From Woeseiaceae bacterium (lineage in GTDB: Bacteria; Pseudomonadota; Gammaproteobacteria; Steroidobacterales; Woeseiaceae): a DNA stretch of 21,731 nucleotides. Position numbers and translations under genes: made by a program. This document shows, piece by piece, positions 1 to 7,426 of this stretch (positions within the stretch are counted from its first letter, which is position 1; the number at the start of each line of letters is the position of its first letter). Location: assembly GCA_022866645.1 (NCBI GenBank), contig JALHUQ010000290.1, positions 1-21,731 on the forward strand, in the 5' to 3' direction. The notes beneath the pieces are model-generated. The model ran no database searches, had not been told where the DNA came from, and saw only the letters and a list, made by a program, of their open reading frames with translations.

Positions 1-162
1 GGGGATGATGCCGGCAACAGCGATAAACGCTACTCCGCTTCGTCAATGACCTGGCAGTTCAGCTGGAAAACGCCAGATCTAAAGAACAAAAACGTACTGT
101 TAGTCATTTCGCCACCGGGCGAGATCGATCCGGAAGCGATAGCCTGTGTCAGGCTGAAGTAG
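1..162 (+). CDS. C-terminal fragment of an unidentified protein (cut by window edge)
   Basis: Frame 1 is open from the first base to a TAG at 160-162, giving 53 residues that end in PPGEIDPEAIACVRLK. The start lies outside the window. I do not recognise the family, and no catalytic motif is visible in this part. The segment has a hydrophobic strand-like stretch (NVLLVIS) followed by PPGEIDPEA, which looks like folded protein rather than noise. Its stop lies only four bases from the convergent stop of the TPR gene, as expected of a real gene in such a compact genome. The alternative is a chance open frame, which cannot be excluded at this length. Confidence 0.5.
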   Translation, partial: GDDAGNSDKRYSASSMTWQFSWKTPDLKNKNVLLVISPPGEIDPEAIACVRLK

Positions 163-166
163 AAAG

Positions 167-2332
167 CTACTGCGTCATCCGCTGGCGGGCATCGTCCGCC
201 AGCGGACCGCCCTCTGGCCGGAGCGACAGGAAAGTTTCGTAGGCGATGATTGCCGCCGAGTTCATGCCGATCGCTTGCTGCGCACGGGCGATCCAATACG
301 GCAGCGTTGCCAAGTATCGATAGGTGGGCATGTCATCGAGGAACACCGCGGCGGCTTCCCCCCGTCGCTCCTGGCAGGTCAGGAATTCACCAAGGGCCTC
401 GGCGTAAAATTCGGCTTCGAGATAGGCGCGGCCGAGTTCGAATCGAACGAGCCACAAATCAGCAAGGTCGACCGCACTGCGAAGTAGATCGATCGCCTCC
501 ACATGATTGCCAGCCTTACGCGCAATTGCGGCTTGTAGCATCAGGCCATAAGCACGACTCTGTGCTTGCAGCTTCGCAACCAGTTCCGCCGCAATTTTGG
601 CCGTGCGATCCGTATCGCCGGTTTCGAGGAATACTCCTGCCGCGGCAATTTTTATCGATTCTCTCGACGATAACGCTAACGCCTTTTCTGCGGCCAAACT
701 CGCAGCCTCGAAATCACCAGCGCTTGCGTTTATCTGCGCCAGCGCGATGTATTTCACGGCCCCAGCATTCGTACTTACGGCAGCGAGGTCAACCTCGATC
801 CCGGCAAGCAAAATGTCGCGCGCGCCGGAGAAATTGCCGGCATAGGCCTCGACATCCCCAAGGCCCAGCGTTGCGACTGAGCCGCGATGATCGCTGGCCG
901 TCGCCTCCGCCATTTCCCGGTAAGCGTCTCGTGCCCCGTCGAGGTCCCCATTCGCCAAAGACCAAATCGCTAGCGGCAGATACGCAGATCCATACTCGGG
1001 ACTGTCTTCGACTATTTGCCGGGCGACGGCTGCTGCCGCATCGAAGTCACCCGAGTACAATGCGTACAGCGCGAAGTTGGAGCGATAGAGGCGGCTGTTC
1101 GGGTAAATGTCCATGATGCGCTGTCCCTCTTCGGACGCCATCCGGAAATCAAGTGAAAGAAACGCCGCGACGGCGAGATTGTTGTGTCCGGCCGCGTCGG
1201 CAGGATATTTTTTAACCAACTCTGAAAAAGTTTGAACAGCATTATCAAAATTTCCGGTTACAGCGGCGTAGTAAACGCCGAGCGTTCGAAGTCGTTCCCT
1301 CTCGGTCATTGTCTCCATCAATGACAGCGCTTTCTGCCAGAGTTTTTCCGCCTCTTCAGTATTGCCAAGCCTGAACTCGCTCAGTGCCCAGCCCGCGTAA
1401 GCTCGACCGAAATTGGGATCCAGATCGGTCGCGATTCGGTATTGCTCAACGGCCTCGCCCGGCTTACCATCGAATTCAAGCTGAATTGCGCTAGTGAATG
1501 CAGATGCTGCTTCAAGTGACGCGGCGGTAAAGGGAGTGGAAGTCGCATCCGGCTGATCCAGCGTCGTATCGCCGAGCTCTTCGCGAACAGCTTCCGACAG
1601 GGACCCAATCGAGGCCAGTACGGCCTCTGCGGCTTTCGCGTCAGCAGATGCGGTGAATAATTCTTCTCCTGTCCCTGAATCGATTGCATGTAATTCGATC
1701 TCGAAACCTGAGCCATCCGGAACAATTGTTCCGGCCAGTATGACTTTAATGCCTTCCCGGACGGCAACCAGGCGAGCCAGGGCCGGCTCGAGTTCATCCG
1801 CGCCCGGCCGAAGTATCCTTGCGACCTCCAACGCGATATTGCGAGGGTAGGACGTAATGTACGGCGCCGCTTCGACACCTATATTCAGCGCTTGCTCTAA
1901 CAGGCCGTCGAATAATTCGTTGCCAGTCTGATTATCAAAGTCGGCAATCAGTATCGTTATGGGGTTCGGGTTCTCGACTGCGGCCGGCCCACTCGTGATA
2001 TTCAGGTAGACGGAAAAAAACAACGCGACCGTTAGCACGCCGATTACGGCGAAATCCATTTTTCGAGTGCCGATCGGCGCGACGACCGTGTCTGTCGGAT
2101 CACCCTGAATCTCGATACCGTGATCGGTCAGGTTGTAAACCCAGGCCAGCACCAGCATGACCGGGAAACCGACGAGTGCGACAATGATGATCGCACGCAT
2201 CGCCCAGTCGGGCGCGTCGAACGTCGGCAAAATTACGCTGCCGACCTCGATAAGGATCCAGCTGACACCAATGTACAGCCCGGCTGTGCTGAACACTTCG
2301 CGTCGACGCAATTCCCGGATAAATCGATTCAT
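167..2332 (-). CDS. Membrane-anchored tetratricopeptide-repeat protein
   Basis: This 721-residue protein has a short basic N-terminus (RELRRREVF), then three hydrophobic segments at about residues 14-36, 44-68 and 92-112, and a long soluble part. After the third segment comes a region beginning ITILIADFDNQTGNEL (about 125-140), like the FlgO/CsgG-type N-terminal modules found in similar proteins. From about residue 280 to the C-terminus there are TPR-like helical pairs, such as GEAVEQYRIATDLDPNFGRAYAGWA, implying a protein-protein interaction scaffold. I chose ATG 2332 over the in-frame TTG at 2356 because AAGAG lies about seven bases upstream of the ATG and the family motif REVF-AGLY-G starts soon after. 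It is 72 bases downstream of the asparaginase stop, so it may have its own promoter. Partner and process are unknown. Similar N-termini occur fused to kinase or cyclase domains elsewhere, but no such domain is seen here. Confidence 0.85.
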   Translation of the reverse strand: MNRFIRELRRREVFSTAGLYIGVSWILIEVGSVILPTFDAPDWAMRAIIIVALVGFPVMLVLAWVYNLTDHGIEIQGDPTDTVVAPIGTRKMDFAVIGVLTVALFFSVYLNITSGPAAVENPNPITILIADFDNQTGNELFDGLLEQALNIGVEAAPYITSYPRNIALEVARILRPGADELEPALARLVAVREGIKVILAGTIVPDGSGFEIELHAIDSGTGEELFTASADAKAAEAVLASIGSLSEAVREELGDTTLDQPDATSTPFTAASLEAASAFTSAIQLEFDGKPGEAVEQYRIATDLDPNFGRAYAGWALSEFRLGNTEEAEKLWQKALSLMETMTERERLRTLGVYYAAVTGNFDNAVQTFSELVKKYPADAAGHNNLAVAAFLSLDFRMASEEGQRIMDIYPNSRLYRSNFALYALYSGDFDAAAAVARQIVEDSPEYGSAYLPLAIWSLANGDLDGARDAYREMAEATASDHRGSVATLGLGDVEAYAGNFSGARDILLAGIEVDLAAVSTNAGAVKYIALAQINASAGDFEAASLAAEKALALSSRESIKIAAAGVFLETGDTDRTAKIAAELVAKLQAQSRAYGLMLQAAIARKAGNHVEAIDLLRSAVDLADLWLVRFELGRAYLEAEFYAEALGEFLTCQERRGEAAAVFLDDMPTYRYLATLPYWIARAQQAIGMNSAAIIAYETFLSLRPEGGPLADDARQRMTQ

Positions 2333-2404
2333 TATTGCTCTTATGTCGCCTCGCAAGAAACCGATGACGAGTTTAACACAGGGTATTGGTGACTAAAATT
2401 GGCT

Positions 2405-2890
2405 TCAGCTTGTGCCTTCGAAGCGGTTTTCGCTGCGGTTTTTGCGTACCGCACCCGCCTCGAATACCTGTCCGCTCATCGATATGTAGACGCCGGGTTT
2501 CGCGATTTGCACGGTTGAGACGGCCATACCGACGTTGAATACGGCGTCTGTCGTCCGGAACCTCGCCGGCGTCAGCGCCCCTGTCAGAACGATGGTTTTG
2601 CCTTCGAGGCCGCGCAAGAAACTTGCCGTCTCCGGCATGGTGTCCGTGCCGTGCGTAATCACGTAGTGCGTCGCGTCGTCGCTCGCGATGAAGTCGCGTA
2701 ATACCGTCCGATCGTCGTCGTTGATCTCAAGACTGTCCTTTTGAAACAGCGAAACAACGTCGTACTCAAAATCGACCAGCCCGTCCGTCAATATGTGTTG
2801 AATGACGGATTCTCCAACTTCGAACCGACTGAGTGCATCGAAGTAAATTTTGTCGATCGTACCGCCGGTGGTAATGAAACGTATTCTCAT
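2405..2890 (-). CDS. Single-domain (half-size) L-asparaginase-family protein
   Basis: This 161-residue protein matches the N-terminal catalytic domain of L-asparaginases, which are normally about 330 residues. The visible signatures are ITTGGTID at residues 6-13, holding the nucleophile-type threonine T11, and HGTDTM at 80-85, holding the second Thr-Asp pair. A conserved VLTGALTP segment follows at 101-108. The last conserved stretch, AVRK at 147-150, aligns by eye with the lysine region (DVTK) of full-length enzymes, so the chain ends just after the last catalytic residue. The C-terminal domain is absent, yet the frame ends in a clean TGA with no downstream homologous sequence, which suggests a true short family rather than a truncation. 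It starts six bases after the histidine kinase stop and is the last gene of the PhoPQ-like block. Asparagine hydrolysis is possible, but activity on this or another amide is unproven. Confidence 0.87.
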   Translation of the reverse strand: MRIRFITTGGTIDKIYFDALSRFEVGESVIQHILTDGLVDFEYDVVSLFQKDSLEINDDDRTVLRDFIASDDATHYVITHGTDTMPETASFLRGLEGKTIVLTGALTPARFRTTDAVFNVGMAVSTVQIAKPGVYISMSGQVFEAGAVRKNRSENRFEGTS

Positions 2891-2896
2891 AAAGAC

Positions 2897-4276
2897 TCAG
2901 TCTGACATGGCCGACGCCAGCGGTGGTATTGAGACGATAATCTTCGCGCCGCCCAGTTTCGACTTTTGAATGGTTAGTTGTCCACCGTAGGCGCGCGCAA
3001 TATCCTTCACAACCGCAAGCCCAATTCCATGCCCTGGAGTGGTTTCGTCCAGACGCATGCCTCTTTGCATTAACCTGCTCGCGGCGTCCTCCGGTATTCC
3101 TGGACCATCATCCGATACAGACAAAACCATGCCGCCCGCAATTTTTCCCGTTGCTGGCGATGGCACAATACTGATACGCACTCGTTTTGCACACCACTTG
3201 CAAGCATTGTCGAGCAGGTTTCCGGCCAGTTCCAGAAAGTCGCCGCCATCGCCGCGAAACTGCAAGCCGGGCTCGATACTCACATCGAACACGGGGCTCT
3301 TATCGTGATAGACCTTCTTCAATCCACCGATCAGGCGCGTCACTTCGTTCTCAACGTCCACCGAATGCAATACCAGCTGATCAACGACCGACGCCGCCGG
3401 TTTTCGCAACTGGTAGCGAACAATTTCGTCCATGCGATCGATTTGTTCGTTAAATCGGACCCCAAATTCTTTGGCTTGTCTGTCACCAAGCAAGGCGCGC
3501 ATCGCCGCCAGCGGCGTCTTCAGGCTGTGGGCCAGATTATCAAGCGTGACGCGATAACGATCGGATCGAGCACGCTCGTGATCGATCAGCAAATTCATAT
3601 TGCGCGCAACGCCGGTTAATTCGGTCGGAAATCGTCCAGAAAGAGACTTGCGACTGCCGCTCTCAATCTCGCCAATTTCGGATTCGATTTTTCTGAGTGG
3701 TTTCATCAAGCTGCGCAACAGCAAAGAAAATGCCAGCAACATTGTCGCTGCCACCGCAGCAAACCAGCCGAATAACTGACGGCGAAATCCAGCGACCTGT
3801 GCATTGAACGAGTCCATGCTCTCGGCGACTTTGAAGACGTATGTTTTGGAACTGCTGTCGTCAAATTCCCATTCAACGGCGAGACTGAGCGTCAAAAGTG
3901 GCGTCCCATCGAGCATCGTTTCGCGGGCAAACATCTGAGTGCCAGTGGCCGGCGTAACGCCGGTCGGAATCTGCAGCCCTAAGGCGGACTTCGATTGCCA
4001 GACCACCGTACCATCGTCCGTCCGAAGCTCTCCGTACAGCCCGGAACCAATCTGACCGAAGCGCGGCTCCCGCAAGCGGGCCGGCAATACCAGTTCAGAA
4101 TTATCATCCGGTTCCGCAACGGCCAGCAGTCCGACAAGTTGGCCGCCAAGAATATCGCGTCGCGCCTGATTGCCGGCTTCGGTAAAGGCGGAATCAAGAA
4201 CAGCAATGGTCGCACCAAAGAAAAACAGCAGCAGCACGCTGACGGATATCAGTAGCCGGCTGCTAAGAGAGTGCAT
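2897..4276 (-). CDS. phoQ: PhoQ-like sensor histidine kinase
   Basis: This 459-residue inner-membrane kinase has a first membrane segment at about residues 8-28 and a periplasmic sensor of about 130 residues. A second membrane segment lies at about 168-190, followed by a HAMP-like linker. The dimerisation/phosphoacceptor helix has H250 in NLAHSLKTPLA, the form typical of PhoQ kinases. The ATPase domain shows the N box NLLDNACKW (N357), the G1 box SDDGPGIP (388-395) and the G2 box GHGIGLAVV (415-423). The sensor contains acidic clusters (EPDDNSE near 55-61, EWEFDD near 135-140) that could act like the metal/peptide-sensing patch of PhoQ, which is an inference. Its start is five bases after the regulator stop, so the two are surely co-translated. 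The signal is unknown; Mg2+, pH or cationic peptides are the family precedents. Confidence 0.9.
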   Translation of the reverse strand: MHSLSSRLLISVSVLLLFFFGATIAVLDSAFTEAGNQARRDILGGQLVGLLAVAEPDDNSELVLPARLREPRFGQIGSGLYGELRTDDGTVVWQSKSALGLQIPTGVTPATGTQMFARETMLDGTPLLTLSLAVEWEFDDSSSKTYVFKVAESMDSFNAQVAGFRRQLFGWFAAVAATMLLAFSLLLRSLMKPLRKIESEIGEIESGSRKSLSGRFPTELTGVARNMNLLIDHERARSDRYRVTLDNLAHSLKTPLAAMRALLGDRQAKEFGVRFNEQIDRMDEIVRYQLRKPAASVVDQLVLHSVDVENEVTRLIGGLKKVYHDKSPVFDVSIEPGLQFRGDGGDFLELAGNLLDNACKWCAKRVRISIVPSPATGKIAGGMVLSVSDDGPGIPEDAASRLMQRGMRLDETTPGHGIGLAVVKDIARAYGGQLTIQKSKLGGAKIIVSIPPLASAMSD

Positions 4277-4281
4277 TCAGG

Positions 4282-4968
4282 TCAGTCCGATTGATTACGC
4301 TCCAGCGCGAAGCGATAGCCGCGGCCGCGTAGCGTTTCGATAGGCTTAATGGTGTTGTCCGGATCCATTTTCTTGCGCAGACGCCCAATGAACACCTCGA
4401 TGACATTGCTGTCTCGTTCGAAATCCTGATCATAGAGGCGATCAGTCAATTCCGTTTTGGAGATCACCTGCCCCGCACGGACCATCAGGTACTCGATGAT
4501 TTTGTACTCGAAGCTGGTCAGCTCGACCGCCGCGTCACTGACCTTGAGTTCCTGCCGCGACATATTCAGCGACACCGGCCCGGCATCGAGCTGCGATGAT
4601 GCCCAGCCGCCGCTGCGACGCAGCAGCGCATTCACGCGCGCGCTGATTTCTTCAAAATGAAACGGTTTTACAACGTAATCGTCGGCTCCGGCACTCAGGC
4701 CGTCCACTTTGTCCTCCCAGCGATCACGCGCCGTGAGTATCAGAATCGGGTAAGTCTTGCCTTCCGCCCTTACTGTTCGAATGATATCGAGGCCAGATAC
4801 CTCAGGCAGGCCGAGATCTATGATGGCGAGGTCTATAGGATATTCCTGCGCGCAATACAGACCCTCTTTACCGTCGGCCGCCTGTTCGACGGCGAATCCC
4901 TCGCGGCTCAACTCTGCCGCGAGCGTTTCGCGCAAGGTCATGTCGTCTTCAATTACCAGTAATCGCAT
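4282..4968 (-). CDS. phoP: PhoP-like OmpR-family response regulator
   Basis: This 228-residue cytoplasmic transcription factor has an N-terminal receiver domain with acidic residues E7/D8/D9 (VIEDD), phosphoacceptor D51 (IIDLGLP), T79 and K101 (VVKPFHF). It is followed by an OmpR-type winged helix at about 128-222, with the recognition helix RDSNVIEVFIGRLRKKM and the terminal RGRGYRF hairpin. Length and motifs match PhoP closely. A strong ribosome-binding site (GAGGAGG) lies four bases before the ATG. The gene follows the PepSY gene by 27 bases and overlaps functionally with the kinase just downstream. A direct-repeat box of PhoP type sits before the first gene of the block, suggesting autoregulation. 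Assignment to PhoP rather than a related QseB/PmrA regulator rests on sequence resemblance and on the kinase partner. Confidence 0.9.
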   Translation of the reverse strand: MRLLVIEDDMTLRETLAAELSREGFAVEQAADGKEGLYCAQEYPIDLAIIDLGLPEVSGLDIIRTVRAEGKTYPILILTARDRWEDKVDGLSAGADDYVVKPFHFEEISARVNALLRRSGGWASSQLDAGPVSLNMSRQELKVSDAAVELTSFEYKIIEYLMVRAGQVISKTELTDRLYDQDFERDSNVIEVFIGRLRKKMDPDNTIKPIETLRGRGYRFALERNQSD

Positions 4969-4995
4969 GTTCCCTCCTCGATCAAGAGCGCAATG

Positions 4996-5340
4996 TTAGC
5001 GGCCGCTGACCTTGTGCGTTTTAACCTTGCCATCCTTGGTGAGAACTTTGATGTAGTGCACTTCGTGGCCACCCTCGATCCGTGTTTCGGCGCTAATTAC
5101 CTTGTCGCCGGCATTCAGGTGTATCGACCTGATCGCCTCCTGCAGCGACATGCCGCCTTGCACGGTTCGAAGCGTATCGTCGGCCACATACTGGACATGC
5201 TGTTGCCTGAGCGACTCCTCCAGGTCAAAAGCAGCGGCTCGTCCCGGCAGGCAAGCCGCCGCGAATAAGACCAGCATTGTCAGTATCAATCGCATGCGCC
5301 AAGTGTCGTATGACAGCAGGTCGATTGCAACGAAGCGCAT
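4996..5340 (-). CDS. Secreted PepSY-domain protein
   Basis: This small exported protein of about 114 residues has a hydrophobic signal segment (LILTMLVLFAAACLPGRAAA) that probably ends near AAA-FD. The mature part contains a PepSY-like fold: SLQEAIRSI helix, the strand VISAETRIEGG, then HYIKVLTKDGKVKTHKV. Such proteins are often encoded beside envelope-sensing two-component systems and may bind or inhibit periplasmic proteases or modulate the sensor; that role is inferred here. A GGGAG ribosome-binding site lies upstream of two adjacent starts, GTG 5343 and ATG 5340. An in-frame ATG at 5295 would give a more standard signal peptide but has no visible ribosome-binding site, so the true start is uncertain. 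It lies 18 bases after the glycine-zipper gene and 27 before the regulator. Confidence 0.82.
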   Translation of the reverse strand: MRFVAIDLLSYDTWRMRLILTMLVLFAAACLPGRAAAFDLEESLRQQHVQYVADDTLRTVQGGMSLQEAIRSIHLNAGDKVISAETRIEGGHEVHYIKVLTKDGKVKTHKVSGR

Positions 5341-5358
5341 CACATCAAATCTCCCGAA

Positions 5359-5925
5359 CTAGTCCGCCGGCCTGACGTCGACTCGGACTCTCATTTGCCT
5401 GCCCGGGTCATACGGCATCTCGGTCATGTACTTTTGACCGTTGTAGCGGTAGGTCACGCGATAACCATTGATGCGCTCTTCCTGGTGGCTGCGATAGCTC
5501 GTCTTGCAACGTTGTACGCTGCGAGCCTGTTGCTCGACAGCCGCACCGGCCTGACGCTTGCGTGCCGCCGTGTTACCGATGGTTGCCCCAATCACGCTAC
5601 CCGCTGCGGTTGCCGCATCATTGCCGTGGCCGCTACCGAACTGGTGTCCTATGACGCCACCCACAATGGCCCCAAAAATTGTGGCAACTCCGGTGTGACC
5701 GGCATAGGGATCAACGGTGTAGTACTCCATTTCTTCCCAGCACTCCTGCACCGGTGTCTTGACCGTTACGTAATTGATGATGGGCTGACTCGAAATGACC
5801 TGAGCGTAGTCGTACAGGTCTCCCGCACGGCCGCGGTCGTGGTCGTGGTCGGCAAAAGCCGTCGCCGAGGTTCCGAGTAGCATCGCTGCGGATGCCAGAG
5901 CTGCGAGTTTCGGTTTCCTATTCAT
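5359..5925 (-). CDS. Glycine-zipper 2TM surface protein
   Basis: This 188-residue envelope protein has a signal peptide ending around TAFA followed by DHDHD. Its central glycine-zipper module (roughly GVATIFGAIVGGVIGHQFG and AAGSVIGATIGN) is of the kind found in the 17-kDa surface antigen/Rickettsia-type family. Two cysteines flank the zipper (QECWEEM and VQRCKTS) and could form a disulfide. The C-terminal part, ending in a basic, beta-prone segment (YRVTYRYNGQKYMTEMPYDPG), is typical for this family. I chose ATG 5925 over the in-frame TTG at 5946 because GAGG is spaced eight bases upstream and the signal peptide starts there. It is the first gene of the PepSY-PhoPQ-asparaginase block, directly behind a candidate PhoP box. 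The likely location is periplasm or outer membrane; the specific role is unknown. Confidence 0.85.
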   Translation of the reverse strand: MNRKPKLAALASAAMLLGTSATAFADHDHDRGRAGDLYDYAQVISSQPIINYVTVKTPVQECWEEMEYYTVDPYAGHTGVATIFGAIVGGVIGHQFGSGHGNDAATAAGSVIGATIGNTAARKRQAGAAVEQQARSVQRCKTSYRSHQEERINGYRVTYRYNGQKYMTEMPYDPGRQMRVRVDVRPAD

Positions 5926-5949
5926 GATCCTGTCCTCTGTGTTCAATAA

Positions 5950-5963
5950 CTGGCCACTGCCAG
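5950..5963 (-). other. Short hairpin in the leader of the PhoPQ-like operon
   Basis: Inverted arms CTGGC (5950-5954) and GCCAG (5959-5963) surround a four-base loop. On the - strand the hairpin lies about 25 bases before the glycine-zipper start, within the predicted 5' untranslated leader. There is no following T tract, so it is unlikely to be an efficient terminator of mazG. It may be chance. Confidence 0.25.
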
Positions 5964-5975
5964 CTTGAGGACAAG

Positions 5976-6008
5976 ATTAAAGGAGGCGCAATGAACCGTG
6001 CCTGAACG
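5976..6008 (-). promoter_or_regulatory. Candidate PhoP box and -10 element driving the PhoPQ-like operon
   Basis: On the - strand the hexamers CGTTCA (6008-6003) and GGTTCA (5997-5992) form a direct repeat separated by five bases. This is the geometry of the PhoP box, (T/G)GTTTA-N5-(T/G)GTTTA, with four and five of six positions matching. Ten bases further on is TTTAAT (5981-5976), a plausible -10; in known PhoP-activated promoters the box lies about 11-12 bases before the -10 and replaces the -35. The site falls immediately after the mazG stop and before the operon that encodes the PhoP-like regulator, so positive autoregulation is inferred. It is unproven. Confidence 0.5.
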
Positions 6009-6009
6009 T

Positions 6010-6789
6010 CTAGCCCACGCGTTTCTTGGCAGCGCGCCAGTGTTTGTCGAGCGTCTCAATATTGAAGTCCCGGAAGCGCCTGCCGGACGTGGCGATCTCC
6101 TGCTCCATGTCTCGAAATCGCCGTTCAAACTTATAATTGGCGCCGGTCAGGGCCTTTTCAGGGTCAATATCGAGATGCCGGGCCAGATTGACCACGGCGA
6201 ACAACACATCGCCAAATTCTTCTTCTATGCTGGCGGGCTCGCGCTCGCCGACGGCCACCTCAAGCTCATCAAGTTCTTCCTGGATCTTGGCGAGTACACC
6301 CGCCCGATCCGGCCAGTCAAAACCCACCCGACTCGCCCGTTTGCCCAGCTTTTGCGCCCTTTTCAGTGCCGGCAACGCCTTGGTAACGCCCGCCAGAGCA
6401 CTCTGGTCGTCGGAACCCGACCGCTCAAGCTCCTTGATTTGCTCCCAGCTGCCGTCCTGCTTGCCATCGGCGCGCTCTGCGTCGCTGCCGAAAACATGCG
6501 GGTGCCGACGCAGCATTTTTTCAGCGATACCGGCGGCGACGTCATCAAAGTCGAACAGGTCGGCTTCGGCCGCCATCTGGGCGTGAAAAACCACCTGCAA
6601 CAGCAAGTCGCCGAGCTCATTCCGAAGATCATTCATGTCGCCGCGTTCGATGGCGTCCGCAACTTCATAAGCCTCCTCAATGGTATAGGGAGCGATACTC
6701 CTGAAGTCCTGCTCGACATCCCATGGACAACCGTTCTCACGGTCGCGGAGCTTGCGCATTACTTCAAGTAAATTCTCTATATTATTCAT
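6010..6789 (-). CDS. mazG: Nucleoside triphosphate pyrophosphohydrolase MazG
   Basis: MazG hydrolyses (d)NTPs to monophosphates and pyrophosphate in the cytoplasm, cleaning the nucleotide pool and in E. coli affecting ppGpp levels. The 259-residue protein has the usual tandem all-alpha MazG domains. In the first, metal-binding acids are visible in EEAYE (38-42) and ELGD (58-61). In the second they are in EELDE (171-175) and EFGD (191-194). The N-terminus MNNIENLLEVMRKLRDRENGC matches the family start, supporting ATG 6789. The start is only three bases after the stop of the upstream Nudix gene and no strong ribosome-binding site is seen, so translational coupling is likely. This places two pyrophosphohydrolases in one transcript behind fumC. 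Confidence 0.95.
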   Translation of the reverse strand: MNNIENLLEVMRKLRDRENGCPWDVEQDFRSIAPYTIEEAYEVADAIERGDMNDLRNELGDLLLQVVFHAQMAAEADLFDFDDVAAGIAEKMLRRHPHVFGSDAERADGKQDGSWEQIKELERSGSDDQSALAGVTKALPALKRAQKLGKRASRVGFDWPDRAGVLAKIQEELDELEVAVGEREPASIEEEFGDVLFAVVNLARHLDIDPEKALTGANYKFERRFRDMEQEIATSGRRFRDFNIETLDKHWRAAKKRVG

Positions 6790-6792
6790 AAC

Positions 6793-7344
6793 TTATTGTT
6801 TTAATAATATATTTCTGAGTGAGATTATCATGAATGCCGTGGCGCCCCAGATACGCTCGTGCTGCCAGCGGAACTCAACCATGGGCAACTTTCGGTCCCC
6901 CGCATCCCACTCCGTGCGGATATCGTTACGGGCATCCAGCAAGAACGTCAGAGGCACCTCGAAAGCATAGTCGACCTCGGTTTTATCAAGCGTCAGCTGC
7001 GCGTCGCCCGACACCAGGCCAACGACGGGTGTCACCGCAAAACCTGTGATGGTCGGCATCGTCTGCAGATAGCCCATGACCGAAACCTGATGCGGGGCAA
7101 TGCCAACCTCTTCCTGCGTCTCTCGCAGCGCTGCGGCCTCCACGTCGCGGTCGCACTCTTCCATACTGCCGCCAGGGAAGCTCACCTGACCCGCATGATG
7201 CTTCAAATCTGCCGAGCGCTGCGTCAGCAGTATGGACAGTACGGAATCACGCTCAAAGATGGGTAGCAGAACACCCGCAGGTTTCAAGATACCCGAGAGC
7301 TGGTCTCGCATCAGTTCGGGCCAGCGCGAACTTCCCGGCGGCAT
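6793..7344 (-). CDS. nudL: Nudix CoA pyrophosphatase (NudL/NUDT7 type)
   Basis: The LLTQRSADLKHHAGQVSFPGG block (residues 39-59) is the CoA-pyrophosphatase signature. The Nudix helix follows, with RETQEEVGI at 74-82. Family members split coenzyme A into phosphopantetheine and 3',5'-ADP, or act on related dinucleotides. From the first available ATG (7344) the protein is 183 residues. Conserved-looking residues, including LTPDRIRHCLAG, continue in frame upstream with no ATG, GTG or TTG before the end of fumC. The real start may therefore be an ATT at 7431 that overlaps the fumC stop, giving about 212 residues. No good ribosome-binding site precedes ATG 7344. The gene is in line with fumC upstream and mazG downstream. 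Confidence 0.92.
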   Translation of the reverse strand: MPPGSSRWPELMRDQLSGILKPAGVLLPIFERDSVLSILLTQRSADLKHHAGQVSFPGGSMEECDRDVEAAALRETQEEVGIAPHQVSVMGYLQTMPTITGFAVTPVVGLVSGDAQLTLDKTEVDYAFEVPLTFLLDARNDIRTEWDAGDRKLPMVEFRWQHERIWGATAFMIISLRNILLKQ

Positions 7345-7426
7345 GACGATATCGGCCGGGCCTCTCGGCAGTGCGGTCCCAGCAAGGCAGTGTCGAATAC
7401 GGTCCGGCGTAAGGGTTACGTCGCTA

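Noticed and set aside
159..170. GTAG-AAAG-CTAC hairpin spanning both stop codons at the left end
   Set aside because: The stem is only four to five base pairs and no T tract follows, so it is not a credible terminator.
250..1116. Long + strand open frame opposite the TPR gene
   Set aside because: Arg/Pro-rich shadow translation with no family features; the - strand frame has clear membrane and TPR structure.
5980..6002. Perfect AAAGGAGG on the + strand followed by ATG and a four-codon frame
   Set aside because: The frame stops after MNRA, it is antisense to the operon leader, and the sequence is explained by the - strand promoter region.
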